This document shows positions 1 to 7,442 of a stretch of 64,000 nt of DNA, piece after piece. Under the pieces are notes generated by a model, which worked only from the letters and a program-made list of their open reading frames with translations, had not been told where the DNA came from and searched no databases. How positions within the stretch are numbered: the stretch's first letter is position 1; each line of letters opens with the position of its first letter. The position numbers were made by a program, and so were the translations under genes. Source of the stretch: Actinocrinis sp035605935. Its GTDB lineage: Bacteria; Actinomycetota; Actinomycetes; Streptomycetales; Catenulisporaceae. Location: contig NZ_DATNGK010000216.1 in the NCBI RefSeq assembly GCF_035605935.1, forward strand, positions 25,538 through 89,537, written 5' to 3'.

Positions 1-1
1 C

Positions 2-1093
2 CGGCACCTGGAAATCGCGCGGGACTACGAGTCCGCGGCCACCGAAGACCGCATCGAAGAACTCTGCCGCAGGCATCGGGTGACCGCGATCCTGCACACC
101 GCTGAGATCGACATCCTGCGCGCGGCCCGGATCGGCGCGAAGCTCGGCCTGCCGGGGCAGAGCGTGGCCAGCGCCACGGCGTACCGCGACAAGGACGTGA
201 TGAAGCAGCACGCCGCGGACGCGGGCCTGCAGGTGGCTGCGATGCGGCGCGTAGAATCCGTCGCAGACCTCGATGAATTCGCGGCCCGGCACGGCTTCCC
301 CGTCGTCCTGAAGCGGATCGACGGCGCGGCCGCCGCGGGGATGGGTGTGGCTGCGGGCCCGGCACAGTTGCGCGATCTGACCGCCTCGTGGAACGGTGGC
401 CACCCGCCACGCCCGATGTTGGCCGAGTCGTGGATCGACGGAGATCTCTACCACGTCGACGGGGTCATGCACGACGGCCGCGTGCTGTTCGACTGGCCGT
501 CGCGGTATCTGTACACGAATTGGCGCTCTCGCGCCGAGTCGCTAAGCCTCCTGACCGGCATGCTCTCTGCCGGCGATCCGCTGACGCCGCGACTGCGCGA
601 CGCCGCGCGCAGGGTGGTGGCGGCGTTGCCGCAGTCGGCCGTGCCGCTGCCGTTTCACGCGGAGTTCTTCCACACACCCGCCGACGAGGTCGTGCTGTGC
701 GAGATCGCCTGCCGGGCCGGTGGCGCGCTGATCGTCGACGCCTTCGAGCACGGCTTCGGGATCAACCTGTATGAGGCGGGGCTCAAGGGCCAAGCGGGAA
801 GGTTCGGCGAGATCAGCTGGCGTGCCGCGCCCGACCGGTACGGCAACGGCTGGTTCATGCGACGCCGGGGCCGGCTGCTGGCGATCCCGGAAAGCTGCCC
901 GCTGCCCGCGGCTTGCCACTACCGGCCGCTCGCCGTCCCGGGCGCCGGCTATGCGGAGCCGTCCTCGATCGGGGACGTGGTCGGCGAGATCGTCTTCCGG
1001 CTCGACGGCCCGGACGTGGCGGCCGAACTGGCGGCGGTCGACCGGTGGTGGGAGTCGGGCGTGCGATGGGAGAGTTCTGATGCTCTCGTCTGA
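2..1093 (+). CDS. ATP-grasp ligase (5' end cut by window edge)
   Basis: The reading frame is open from the first codon of the window (RHLEIARDYESAATEDRIEE) straight into the ATG at 80, so the true start lies further left. The middle carries an ATP-grasp fold: a Lys-containing strand (FPVVLKRIDG), a Gly-rich loop (AAAAGMGV) and the metal/ATP acidic segment (EIACRAGGALIVDAFEHG). Such enzymes activate a carboxylate with ATP and join it to an amine or thiol. The next gene overlaps it by 14 bp, so it heads or continues an operon with a phosphatase, thioesterase and carbamoyltransferase. The substrate cannot be read from the sequence; a role in natural-product assembly is inferred from context. Confidence 0.85.
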   Translation, partial: RHLEIARDYESAATEDRIEELCRRHRVTAILHTAEIDILRAARIGAKLGLPGQSVASATAYRDKDVMKQHAADAGLQVAAMRRVESVADLDEFAARHGFPVVLKRIDGAAAAGMGVAAGPAQLRDLTASWNGGHPPRPMLAESWIDGDLYHVDGVMHDGRVLFDWPSRYLYTNWRSRAESLSLLTGMLSAGDPLTPRLRDAARRVVAALPQSAVPLPFHAEFFHTPADEVVLCEIACRAGGALIVDAFEHGFGINLYEAGLKGQAGRFGEISWRAAPDRYGNGWFMRRRGRLLAIPESCPLPAACHYRPLAVPGAGYAEPSSIGDVVGEIVFRLDGPDVAAELAAVDRWWESGVRWESSDALV

Positions 1094-1850
1094 CACCCGC
1101 TTCGTGCCGATGCAAGAGGTCTTCAACTTTCGCGACCTGGGCGGTTATCGAGGCATCGGCGGCAGGCACGTTCGGTGCGGCGTTCTGTACCGCGCCGATT
1201 CGCTCGCCCGGCTCGACGGCGCGGACCTGCGGACGTTTGTGAGTTTGGGGTTTCGCACCGTGCTTGACTTGCGTGACTCCGAAACGGTGCGCAAGCACGG
1301 CCGTGTCCCCGCGTTCGCCGGCCAGCTGTATGTCAACGTGCAGCCGCGGAACTTGCGCTATGGGTGGGAGGAGTACCGCGACGGCATGGATCTTGCGCGC
1401 TTCATCGCCGATCGCTATCTGGACATGGCCGTGGAAGGCGCGACTCACTTCGCGCGGGCACTGGAAACCCTGGCCGATGCACAGCGGCTGCCCGCGGTCT
1501 TTCACTGCCAGGTGGGCCGGGACCGGACCGGCGTGCTGGCCGCGCTCGTGCTCGCGCTGCTCGGCGTCGGCCACGACGAAATCGCCGCGGACTACGCGAT
1601 GAGCGCCGAGGCGGAACTGCGGTTCGCCGCCTGGCAGCGGGCCCGGGATCCGCACGCGGTACCCGATCCGGCGCATCTGGTGGCTACTCCGGAGCAGGCC
1701 ATGCGGCTGTTCCTTGCCGACCTGGACAGCCGATACGGCGGCGCCGCCGGGTACGCGCACGCCGCCGGATTGAGCGCCGGCGCCGTCGAAGGCCTGCGCC
1801 GCGGCCTGCTTCAGCCTTCTGATTGCCCGGGGAGAACCCATGCTCGCTGA
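1080..1850 (+). CDS. Tyrosine-protein phosphatase-like protein
   Basis: The 256-aa product has the cysteine-phosphatase signature HCQVGRDRTG, with nucleophile Cys143 and phosphate-binding Arg149 in the CX5R spacing. An N-terminal NFRDLGGYR segment is typical of the Y_phosphatase3 / SIW14-like family. ATG at 1080 was chosen because residues before it in this frame are shadow sequence of the ATP-grasp gene, and the 14-bp overlap suggests translational coupling. A phosphatase inside a biosynthetic operon may remove a protecting or activating phosphate from a small-molecule intermediate rather than act on proteins. That is inference. Confidence 0.85.
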   Translation: MLSSDTRFVPMQEVFNFRDLGGYRGIGGRHVRCGVLYRADSLARLDGADLRTFVSLGFRTVLDLRDSETVRKHGRVPAFAGQLYVNVQPRNLRYGWEEYRDGMDLARFIADRYLDMAVEGATHFARALETLADAQRLPAVFHCQVGRDRTGVLAALVLALLGVGHDEIAADYAMSAEAELRFAAWQRARDPHAVPDPAHLVATPEQAMRLFLADLDSRYGGAAGYAHAAGLSAGAVEGLRRGLLQPSDCPGRTHAR

Positions 1851-2652
1851 CCGGACCGCGTCCGCCGCGGTCTCGCTCTGGCCGGCCGCCCGCCCGGCGG
1901 CTCGCAGAACCCTGGCATGCATCGGCTTCAGCGGAGGCGGCACCACCGTGTTCCGGCCATGGGCGTCGCATATCGCAGCGGACACCCAGCTCGCGCTGTA
2001 CTGCTACCCGGGCCGCGACATCCGCTCCGGGGAAGCGCTGACGCACGACTGGGACGCGCTGCTGGCCGACGCGACCGGAGCGATCGCAGGGCTCGCCGAC
2101 CGCCCGTACACCCTATTCGGCCACAGCCTCGGGGCCTGGGTGGCCTTCGAGGTCGCCGCGGCCCTGGAACGACGGGGGCTGCGCCCGCCGGCGCGGCTCG
2201 TGGTCTCGGCGATGGGCACGCCTGCGCGGTACCGCGAGCTGCTTCGCAGGCCGCCGACCGCCGACGACTGCGACGAACAGCTGCTCTCCTGGCTGCTGGC
2301 CGCAGGCCAGGTGCCCGAGGAAGTCGCCGCGGAACCGGAACTCGTGGAGATGGCGATGGCGTTCCTGCGCGCGGACCTGACCGCCGCCGCCGGATACCGC
2401 TACGTCTCGGGCACCGTGACCAGCGCACCGATCACAGTCCTATTCGGCCGGGACGACCCGGACCTCGGCCAGGCGGCCGCGGCCGCCTGGCGCCCGCTGA
2501 CCACGAGCGGTGACCTGCGGATCCTCGAACTGCCCGGCGGCCACTTCTACACCGGCGAGACCTGGTCCGCGCTGCCGGCCCTGCTCGCCGGCCGCCACCC
2601 TGTCACGACCCGCCCCGCGGAAGGGACCACGCCATGCTGCTGCTCGGAGTGA
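1840..2652 (+). CDS. Type II thioesterase (alpha/beta hydrolase)
   Basis: This 270-aa protein matches stand-alone thioesterases of PKS/NRPS clusters. It has an N-terminal CIGFSGGGTTVFRPWA strand-loop, the nucleophile elbow GHSLG (Ser96), an acid in GRDDPDL and a late His in GGHFYTGE. Such enzymes clear misloaded acyl groups from carrier proteins or release products. The ATG lies 11 bp inside the phosphatase gene and its own end overlaps the carbamoyltransferase by 19 bp. No carrier protein is visible in this part of the window, so its partner is probably to the left of the edge. Confidence 0.85.
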   Translation: MLADRTASAAVSLWPAARPAARRTLACIGFSGGGTTVFRPWASHIAADTQLALYCYPGRDIRSGEALTHDWDALLADATGAIAGLADRPYTLFGHSLGAWVAFEVAAALERRGLRPPARLVVSAMGTPARYRELLRRPPTADDCDEQLLSWLLAAGQVPEEVAAEPELVEMAMAFLRADLTAAAGYRYVSGTVTSAPITVLFGRDDPDLGQAAAAAWRPLTTSGDLRILELPGGHFYTGETWSALPALLAGRHPVTTRPAEGTTPCCCSE

Positions 2653-4343
2653 AGGCCACGCATGACGGCGGCGTCGCCGTGATCGACGGCGATCGGCTGC
2701 TGTTCAGCCTGGAAATGGAGAAGATCGGCAACGGGTCGCGCTATAGCGAACTCGGCGACCTGGACCTGGTGCGCGGCCTGCTCGCCGACGAGGAAATCGA
2801 TCTGGCCGACATCGACCGGGTGGCGGTCGACGGCTGGGGCTACGGCGATCTGCCGACGGCGTGGAAAGGCGAGCGGCTGAGCCTGCCGGTGGCTCCGTAC
2901 CGCGAGGCCCGGCTCGGCGACGACAGCCTGACGCCGCACACGTTCGGCGGCCTGCGGCTCGGTGGGGACACGGCGTTCGACTACCAGAGCTTCCACCACA
3001 CGACCGGCCACATCATGTCCGCGTACTGCGCCAGCCCGTTCGCCGGAGCCGGGCAGGAGTCGTTCGTCGTAGTGTGGGACGGCGGCGTGCTGCCGCGCGC
3101 CTACTACATCCGGCCGCAGCAGCCGTATATCGAGAATCTGGGTCCTGTCTTCGGCCTTCTCGGCAATGTGTACGCGGTTTTCGCCATGCACATGGAGCCA
3201 TTCACGATGGACGACCCGTTCATGATCGAGGCGCCGGGCGGGCCCGCCGAGCGCAGCGCGTACAACGCGCGCCGCCTGGCAGTGCCGGGCAAGGTGATGG
3301 CTTACACGGCGCTGGGCCAGGCCCGGCCCGACCTGGCAGGGATCATGGACCGGATCTACGCCGGCCGCCCAAACGACGTCATGGACCGGCCGCGCCCGTT
3401 CGTCAAGGAGTTCGTCACCCGCATCCTCGACGAGAGCGCGGCGCTCAAACCCACCTCGGCCGACATGCTCGCCACGCTCCAGCAGTGGATCGGCGAACGC
3501 CTCGTCGAGAGCCTGCGGCGGCTGCGGGAGCAACACCCTGGCCGCGCCGGCAACCTGTGCTTCGCCGGCGGCTGCGCGCTGAACATCAAATGGAACTCGG
3601 CGATCCGGCGCAGCGGCGTGTTCGAGCACGTCTTCGTCCCGCCGTTTCCCAACGACTCGGGCTCGGCCATCGGCGCGGCCTGCGCCGCCATGGTGACGGC
3701 GACCGGCCGCACCGCGCTGGAGTGGTCCAGCTACGCGGGTCCGTCGCTGCGCCGCAGCAACGAGGGCGAGGGCTACATCAGCCGCCGGTGCACCATCCCC
3801 GAACTGGCCGACCTGCTCTATCGGTTCGACGAGCCGATCGTCGTCCTGCACGGCCGCGCCGAACTCGGACCCCGCGCCCTCGGGAACCGCAGCATCCTGG
3901 CGCCGGCCACCGACGCGGCGATGAAGGGCATTCTGAACACGATCAAGCGCCGCGAGGACTATCGACCGGTCTCTCCCATCTGCCTCGAACAGCGCGCGCC
4001 GGAGATCTTCGATCCCGGCACGCCCGACCCCTACATGCTCTTCGACCACCAGACTCGGCCCGACTGGCTCGATCGCATCCCGGCCGTAGTCCACCTCGAC
4101 GGCTCGGCCCGACTGCAGACGGTCAACGCCCGGCAGAACCCGGTCATCAGCGAACTGCTGACTGCTTACGAGAAGCTCAGCGGCGTGCCGGTCCTGTGCA
4201 ACACGAGCGCGAACTATGACGGCCGCGGCTTCTTCCCGGACGTCGAGTCAGCGCTCGAATGGGGCCGCACGCGGTACGTCTGGAGCGAAGGGACGCTCTG
4301 GCAGCGCGGCGAGCCGTCGATCGAGGATCCCGATACCGAGTAG
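2634..4343 (+). CDS. Carbamoyltransferase (NodU/CmcH/TobZ family)
   Basis: The 569-aa product has the two-domain layout of O-carbamoyltransferases. An N-terminal Kae1-like domain starts LLGVKATHDGGVAVI, has the metal-binding histidines FHHTTGH near residue 125 and CFAGGCALNIKWN near 310. A C-terminal YrdC-like part carries ELGPRALGNRSILA. Family members move a carbamoyl group from carbamoyl phosphate via carbamoyl-AMP to a hydroxyl of an antibiotic or sugar. A GGAAGG ribosome site precedes the ATG. It is the last gene of the operon and ends 4 bp before a strong terminator. Confidence 0.9.
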   Translation: MLLLGVKATHDGGVAVIDGDRLLFSLEMEKIGNGSRYSELGDLDLVRGLLADEEIDLADIDRVAVDGWGYGDLPTAWKGERLSLPVAPYREARLGDDSLTPHTFGGLRLGGDTAFDYQSFHHTTGHIMSAYCASPFAGAGQESFVVVWDGGVLPRAYYIRPQQPYIENLGPVFGLLGNVYAVFAMHMEPFTMDDPFMIEAPGGPAERSAYNARRLAVPGKVMAYTALGQARPDLAGIMDRIYAGRPNDVMDRPRPFVKEFVTRILDESAALKPTSADMLATLQQWIGERLVESLRRLREQHPGRAGNLCFAGGCALNIKWNSAIRRSGVFEHVFVPPFPNDSGSAIGAACAAMVTATGRTALEWSSYAGPSLRRSNEGEGYISRRCTIPELADLLYRFDEPIVVLHGRAELGPRALGNRSILAPATDAAMKGILNTIKRREDYRPVSPICLEQRAPEIFDPGTPDPYMLFDHQTRPDWLDRIPAVVHLDGSARLQTVNARQNPVISELLTAYEKLSGVPVLCNTSANYDGRGFFPDVESALEWGRTRYVWSEGTLWQRGEPSIEDPDTE

Positions 4344-4347
4344 GTAC

Positions 4348-4401
4348 GCGGGTTGTGGCGAGGCGGCCCGGCAGGCACCGGGCCCCCTCGCCACAACCCG
4401 C
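4348..4401. terminator. Bidirectional hairpin terminator
   Basis: A perfect 16-bp inverted repeat (arms 4348-4363 and 4386-4401) encloses a further GC-rich inner stem. It sits between the stop of the carbamoyltransferase (4343) and the stop of the convergent StrR-like gene (4410), so it can end both transcripts. There is no U-tract, as is usual for actinomycete hairpins. Confidence 0.8.
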
Positions 4402-4409
4402 TCAGTTAT

Positions 4410-5459
4410 TCAGGTGTCTGATTGCCTGATCTCGTCCGCGAACTGAGTCCACGCGCGTGCGCACTCGCGGGCGATGCGCTCCACCGAGCCGCGGGAGTGC
4501 ACCGGGATGTGGTCTGACGCGCCCCGCCACTGTCCCATGGTCACGATGCGCGCCTCGAGCCAGCGCACCAGCGCGCGCCCTGAATCCGAGTACCGTACCG
4601 ACGGATCACGCCGCAGGCTGTCCATCGCCTTGCCGATGTCTACTTCCGCCGCGCTGTGCGGCGGGCCGTCACTTGTGGCGGGCGCGGCGGCCACGCCGTC
4701 GCGCTGAACGGGTGCCGGGTCCTCGCCCGCCATTAGCTTCAACCGGACGTCCCTGGCGGTTCCTACCGAGATGCCCGCCGCGCGGGCGATCTCCCGCAGC
4801 GACGCCTCGGGCTGGGCAGCGATGATCCGGCTGGCCGTCAATCGCCCCTCGGTGGCGTTCAGCGGCCGTACTCTCCCGTCGCGGCCGACGCGGATACGCC
4901 CGTCAGCGCCGTTCGTCACCTGCCGCCGCAAGCCCGCCACGGTTCGGGTGGCCAGGCCCGTCGCGCCGGCGATCGAGCGGTCGGAAAGGCTCGGCTGAGC
5001 CCGCAGGATGCGTGTGGCCGCGGCGTGCCGATCCGCCGTGGTCAGTGGCAGACCGTGCACCACGTTCGCGCGCACGCCCAGGCGGAAGGCGTCATGGACG
5101 CCGCCGTAGAACAGCCGCGCTCGGATCTCGGTCTGGCCCTTGCCGCGGGCCGCGGCGAGCCGGTGCATCCCGTCGATGACGCGCATCGTCTGCGCGTGGA
5201 CCAGGATCGGCGGCAGTTGTTCCTCCACGGCGGCGATGGTGCGGATGTGATCATGGTCGACGCCCGCGCTGCGCGGCGAATCGGCGTCCACCAGGTCCGT
5301 GATGCGCAGCAGGACGATCTCGCCGTGCACGGCCAGCCGCGCGTCATCGGGATCGCCGTCGAATGCGTGGTCTGATTCGGAACCGGCAGCGGATTCGGAG
5401 CAGGGATCGGAGTCGGAATCGGGATCGGGGTATTGGTTCAGCACTGATGAGATCGTCAT
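4410..5459 (-). CDS. StrR-like ParB-domain transcriptional activator
   Basis: The 349-aa product resembles StrR/NovG-type pathway activators. A ParB N-terminal domain (residues about 45-130) contains the hallmark PPILVHAQTMRVIDGMHRL, and helix-turn-helix segments follow (LSDRSIAGATGLATRTVAGL and SLREIARAAGISVGTARDV). The first 35 residues are an acidic Asp/Ser-rich tail encoded by a degenerate hexamer repeat. These proteins switch on single antibiotic clusters, here most plausibly the ATP-grasp/carbamoyltransferase operon it converges on. The GGAGG ribosome site lies inside a 10-bp palindrome. The family call is firm; the target is inferred. Confidence 0.85.
   Translation of the reverse strand: MTISSVLNQYPDPDSDSDPCSESAAGSESDHAFDGDPDDARLAVHGEIVLLRITDLVDADSPRSAGVDHDHIRTIAAVEEQLPPILVHAQTMRVIDGMHRLAAARGKGQTEIRARLFYGGVHDAFRLGVRANVVHGLPLTTADRHAAATRILRAQPSLSDRSIAGATGLATRTVAGLRRQVTNGADGRIRVGRDGRVRPLNATEGRLTASRIIAAQPEASLREIARAAGISVGTARDVRLKLMAGEDPAPVQRDGVAAAPATSDGPPHSAAEVDIGKAMDSLRRDPSVRYSDSGRALVRWLEARIVTMGQWRGASDHIPVHSRGSVERIARECARAWTQFADEIRQSDT
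5374..5430. repeat. Degenerate GATTCGG/GATCGGA hexamer repeat
   Basis: A run of GATYSGG-like units lies inside the 5' end of the StrR-like gene and encodes its Asp/Ser/Pro-rich N-terminal tail. It is a low-complexity stretch likely to vary in copy number between strains. Confidence 0.5.
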
Positions 5460-5469
5460 CGGCCCCGTG

Positions 5470-5479
5470 CCTCCGGAGG
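5470..5479 (-). promoter_or_regulatory. Palindrome covering the StrR-like RBS
   Basis: The 10-bp palindrome CCTCCGGAGG contains the only good Shine-Dalgarno (GGAGG) for the ATG at 5459. It could sequester the RBS by pairing, or may simply reflect GC bias. Confidence 0.35.
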
Positions 5480-5489
5480 ATCAAGAGTC

Positions 5490-5509
5490 CGCCGGCCGTT
5501 TCGCCGGCG
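5490..5509 (-). terminator. Hairpin between the 105-aa gene and the StrR-like gene
   Basis: A 7-bp stem (CGCCGGC / GCCGGCG) with a 6-nt loop lies 27 bp downstream of the 105-aa gene's stop and 30 bp upstream of the StrR-like start. It may be a weak terminator or attenuator between the two genes. Confidence 0.35.
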
Positions 5510-5535
5510 CTGGATCACGCGGACACCGAGCGCGC

Positions 5536-5853
5536 CTAGTTCCCGGGTCCGAATCGCTCGGACAAGCCGCCCAAGGCGCCGTTCACGACGTCGAACCCGA
5601 ATCCGGCCAGCAGCGGCGAGGACTGGATCGCGCGCCGGAACAGCGCCGAGGCGGCGGCGGCCGGCGGTGCGCCCGACGGCGCGAGGAAGAGCGCGAACCG
5701 CAGCCGGCCGTCATGCTCGCCGGGCGCCGCCCGTACGTGTTCGAGCCCGTCGTCGGGCCGGGCATAGGCCCAGAGCACCCCGACGACGGCCTCAGGGTTC
5801 GGATAGCGCACGCTTCCGGCGGGCGGAAGGAGCGACACGAGAACCATGTCCAC
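5536..5853 (-). CDS. Small protein of unknown function (105 aa)
   Basis: I do not recognise this gene. It starts at GTG 5853, 7 nt after GAGGG; an in-frame ATG at 5847 is too far from that site. Codon third positions are strongly GC, so it looks truly coding. The product is soluble-looking, with no signal peptide or membrane segment, and has an Ala-rich helical centre and a Gly-rich end (GFGFDVVNGALGGLSERFG). It starts 18 bp after the stop of the secreted peptide gene and precedes the StrR-like activator on the same strand, so all three may be one transcript. Confidence 0.6.
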   Translation of the reverse strand: MDMVLVSLLPPAGSVRYPNPEAVVGVLWAYARPDDGLEHVRAAPGEHDGRLRFALFLAPSGAPPAAAASALFRRAIQSSPLLAGFGFDVVNGALGGLSERFGPGN

Positions 5854-5871
5854 TCGGCGTCCCTCTAGAAG

Positions 5872-6030
5872 TTAGGAGTGAGGCCAACAGGCGACGCAGC
5901 CCGGATCGCTGGCGGCGACCGGGCTGGCCTTCGCGGCGGCGCTGGCGGACGAGGCGGCCGCCGGGCCGGCGCACATGGCGCCGACCGCTAGCAGAGCCGC
6001 GATGATTCGGATTTTGACGCTTTTCGACAT
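5872..6030 (-). CDS. 52-aa secreted peptide with C-terminal CxxC
   Basis: This short gene begins at ATG 6030, 5 nt after a GAAGGA ribosome site, and ends at TAA 5872-5874. The product starts MSKSVKIRIIAALLAVGAMC: a positive n-region followed by a hydrophobic core. An Ala/Ser-rich stretch with possible AxA cleavage sites near residues 26-33 follows, so it should be exported. The predicted mature tail is only about 20 residues and ends SDPGCVACWPHS (Cys45, Cys48). It heads a leftward unit with the 105-aa gene and the StrR-like gene and faces a TrmB/LuxR regulator. A signal peptide or RiPP-like precursor are both possible; function is unknown. Confidence 0.6.
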   Translation of the reverse strand: MSKSVKIRIIAALLAVGAMCAGPAAASSASAAAKASPVAASDPGCVACWPHS

Positions 6031-6364
6031 GACCGTCCTTCGGAACAGAACAGACGCTGTTTCCCTCGTGGCAACTCAGCTGGCGAATACTCAGCTGAGG
6101 CGAGCATCTGCGGAGCCTTCGGGCTGCCGGTCCGAGACTTCCATCGGGCGCCGCGCGAGTGAAGGGCCCAGCGGCGGCACCAAGGTGCACGACACCTTGC
6201 TGCCACGGGTTGTACGGATCCCACAGGTCACAGGAGTGAACCGGTCCACCGAAGATCACAAGATGGCGCGCCTGCTCTTTACGTCCGGGTGATTGCCATG
6301 TCACGATGGCCGCACAGGACCGAGCATTCGTGCGATCATGAGCCCTGTAACGGGGAGAACCGCA
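6031..6364. other. Divergent intergenic region, peptide gene / LuxR-type gene
   Basis: This 334-bp region separates the leftward peptide gene from the rightward regulator. Apart from the direct repeat at 6074-6097 I see no clear hairpin and no ORF with coding bias. It should hold both promoters. Confidence 0.5.
6074..6097 (-). promoter_or_regulatory. Direct repeat CAGCTGAGT x2, candidate activator site
   Basis: On the minus strand the 9-mer CAGCTGAGT occurs twice, starts 15 bp apart, 44-67 bp upstream of the peptide ATG. Tandem 9-mers near a -35 position are typical of activator sites; the adjacent LuxR/TrmB-type protein is the obvious candidate. No binding data support this. Confidence 0.4.
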
Positions 6365-7375
6365 GTGGGCGAAGATGCCGTGCTGAGTAGCTTTGGAATC
6401 GACGTCGAGATCGAATCGGTGTACCGCAAGCTGCTCGAGGAACCGCACGCCACCGTGGCCGTCCTCGCCGAGCGGCTCGGCCGCACGGAGCCGCAGATCC
6501 GTCAAGCGCTTGACGTGCTGGCGGACCTGGCGCTGCTGCGCCCGTCGCTCACCACCACCGGCCGGATGATCCCGGTCAGTCCCGCGGTGGGCCTCGAGAC
6601 GATGCTGCGCCGCCAGGAGGAGTACCTGGCGATGCGGCGGCGGGCGCTAGAGGCCGGGCGGGCCGCGGCCAGGGCGGTTCGCGGCACCGCGCGCGCCGCC
6701 GGCGGGACCGCGGACGACACCGACGCCGATCCCGACCTCGAACGCGTCCTCGGTGCGGACGCCGTCCAGACCCGGCTTGAGGAGATCGTCTCCTCGGCCG
6801 AGTCCGAGGTGCTTTCCCTGGTTCCGGGGCGCGCCATACCGCAAGGGGCGCTGGCCGCCGCGAGCGTGACCGACGACCTGCTGATGCACCGCGGCGTGAA
6901 GTGCAAGATCCTGTATCAGGACTCTGTTCGCACCGACCCGGCCACGGTGGCGTACGGCAGGTGGCTGGCGGAGCGTGGCAGCGAGATCCGCACCGCGGCC
7001 GTGCTGCCGATGCGGCTGCTGGTGATCGACCGCCGGGTAGCGCTGGTGCCGCTCAATCCGGACAATCCCCGCGAAGGCGCGCTGAGCACGACCGCGCCGG
7101 GGATGGTCGGGCAGCTCACCACACTCTTCGAGCTGGTCTGGGCTGAGGCGCGTCCACTGGAAACGCGGTCCGCAGACTCCGACGAGGCACTGTCCCCCGG
7201 GGAACGGGAACTGCTGCGGATGCTGGCGACCGGCTTCACCGACGAGGCCTCCGCCAATCGGCTCGGGGTTTCGCTGCGCACGGTGCGCCGGATGATGGCC
7301 GATCTGATGGCGCGACTCGGTGCCACGAGCCGGTTCGAGGCAGGACTGAAGGCGGCCAAACGCGGCTGGCTGTGA
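6365..7375 (+). CDS. TrmB/LuxR-type transcriptional regulator
   Basis: The 336-aa protein has a TrmB-like winged helix at residues about 15-75 (EPHATVAVLAERLGRTEPQI), a middle domain like those of phospholipase-D-fold sensors, and a C-terminal LuxR HTH (LSPGERELLRMLATGFTDEA, then LGVSLRTVRRMMADLMARLG). GTG 6365 was chosen because GGGGAG lies 7 nt upstream; an earlier ATG (6338) has no ribosome site. It is divergent from the 52-aa secreted peptide and probably controls that gene, itself, or both. The ligand is unknown. Confidence 0.85.
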   Translation: MGEDAVLSSFGIDVEIESVYRKLLEEPHATVAVLAERLGRTEPQIRQALDVLADLALLRPSLTTTGRMIPVSPAVGLETMLRRQEEYLAMRRRALEAGRAAARAVRGTARAAGGTADDTDADPDLERVLGADAVQTRLEEIVSSAESEVLSLVPGRAIPQGALAAASVTDDLLMHRGVKCKILYQDSVRTDPATVAYGRWLAERGSEIRTAAVLPMRLLVIDRRVALVPLNPDNPREGALSTTAPGMVGQLTTLFELVWAEARPLETRSADSDEALSPGERELLRMLATGFTDEASANRLGVSLRTVRRMMADLMARLGATSRFEAGLKAAKRGWL

Positions 7376-7442
7376 CGCCGCGGGGTTGATGCAATGCTGT
7401 GGCAGCCGTCCGCGGGTCGGTCCGGCGGCATACGCTGAAGTC

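Noticed and set aside
2547..4094. A 515-codon minus-strand frame opposite the carbamoyltransferase
   Set aside because: The translation is an Arg/Val/Asp-rich antisense shadow; the plus strand encodes a complete known family.
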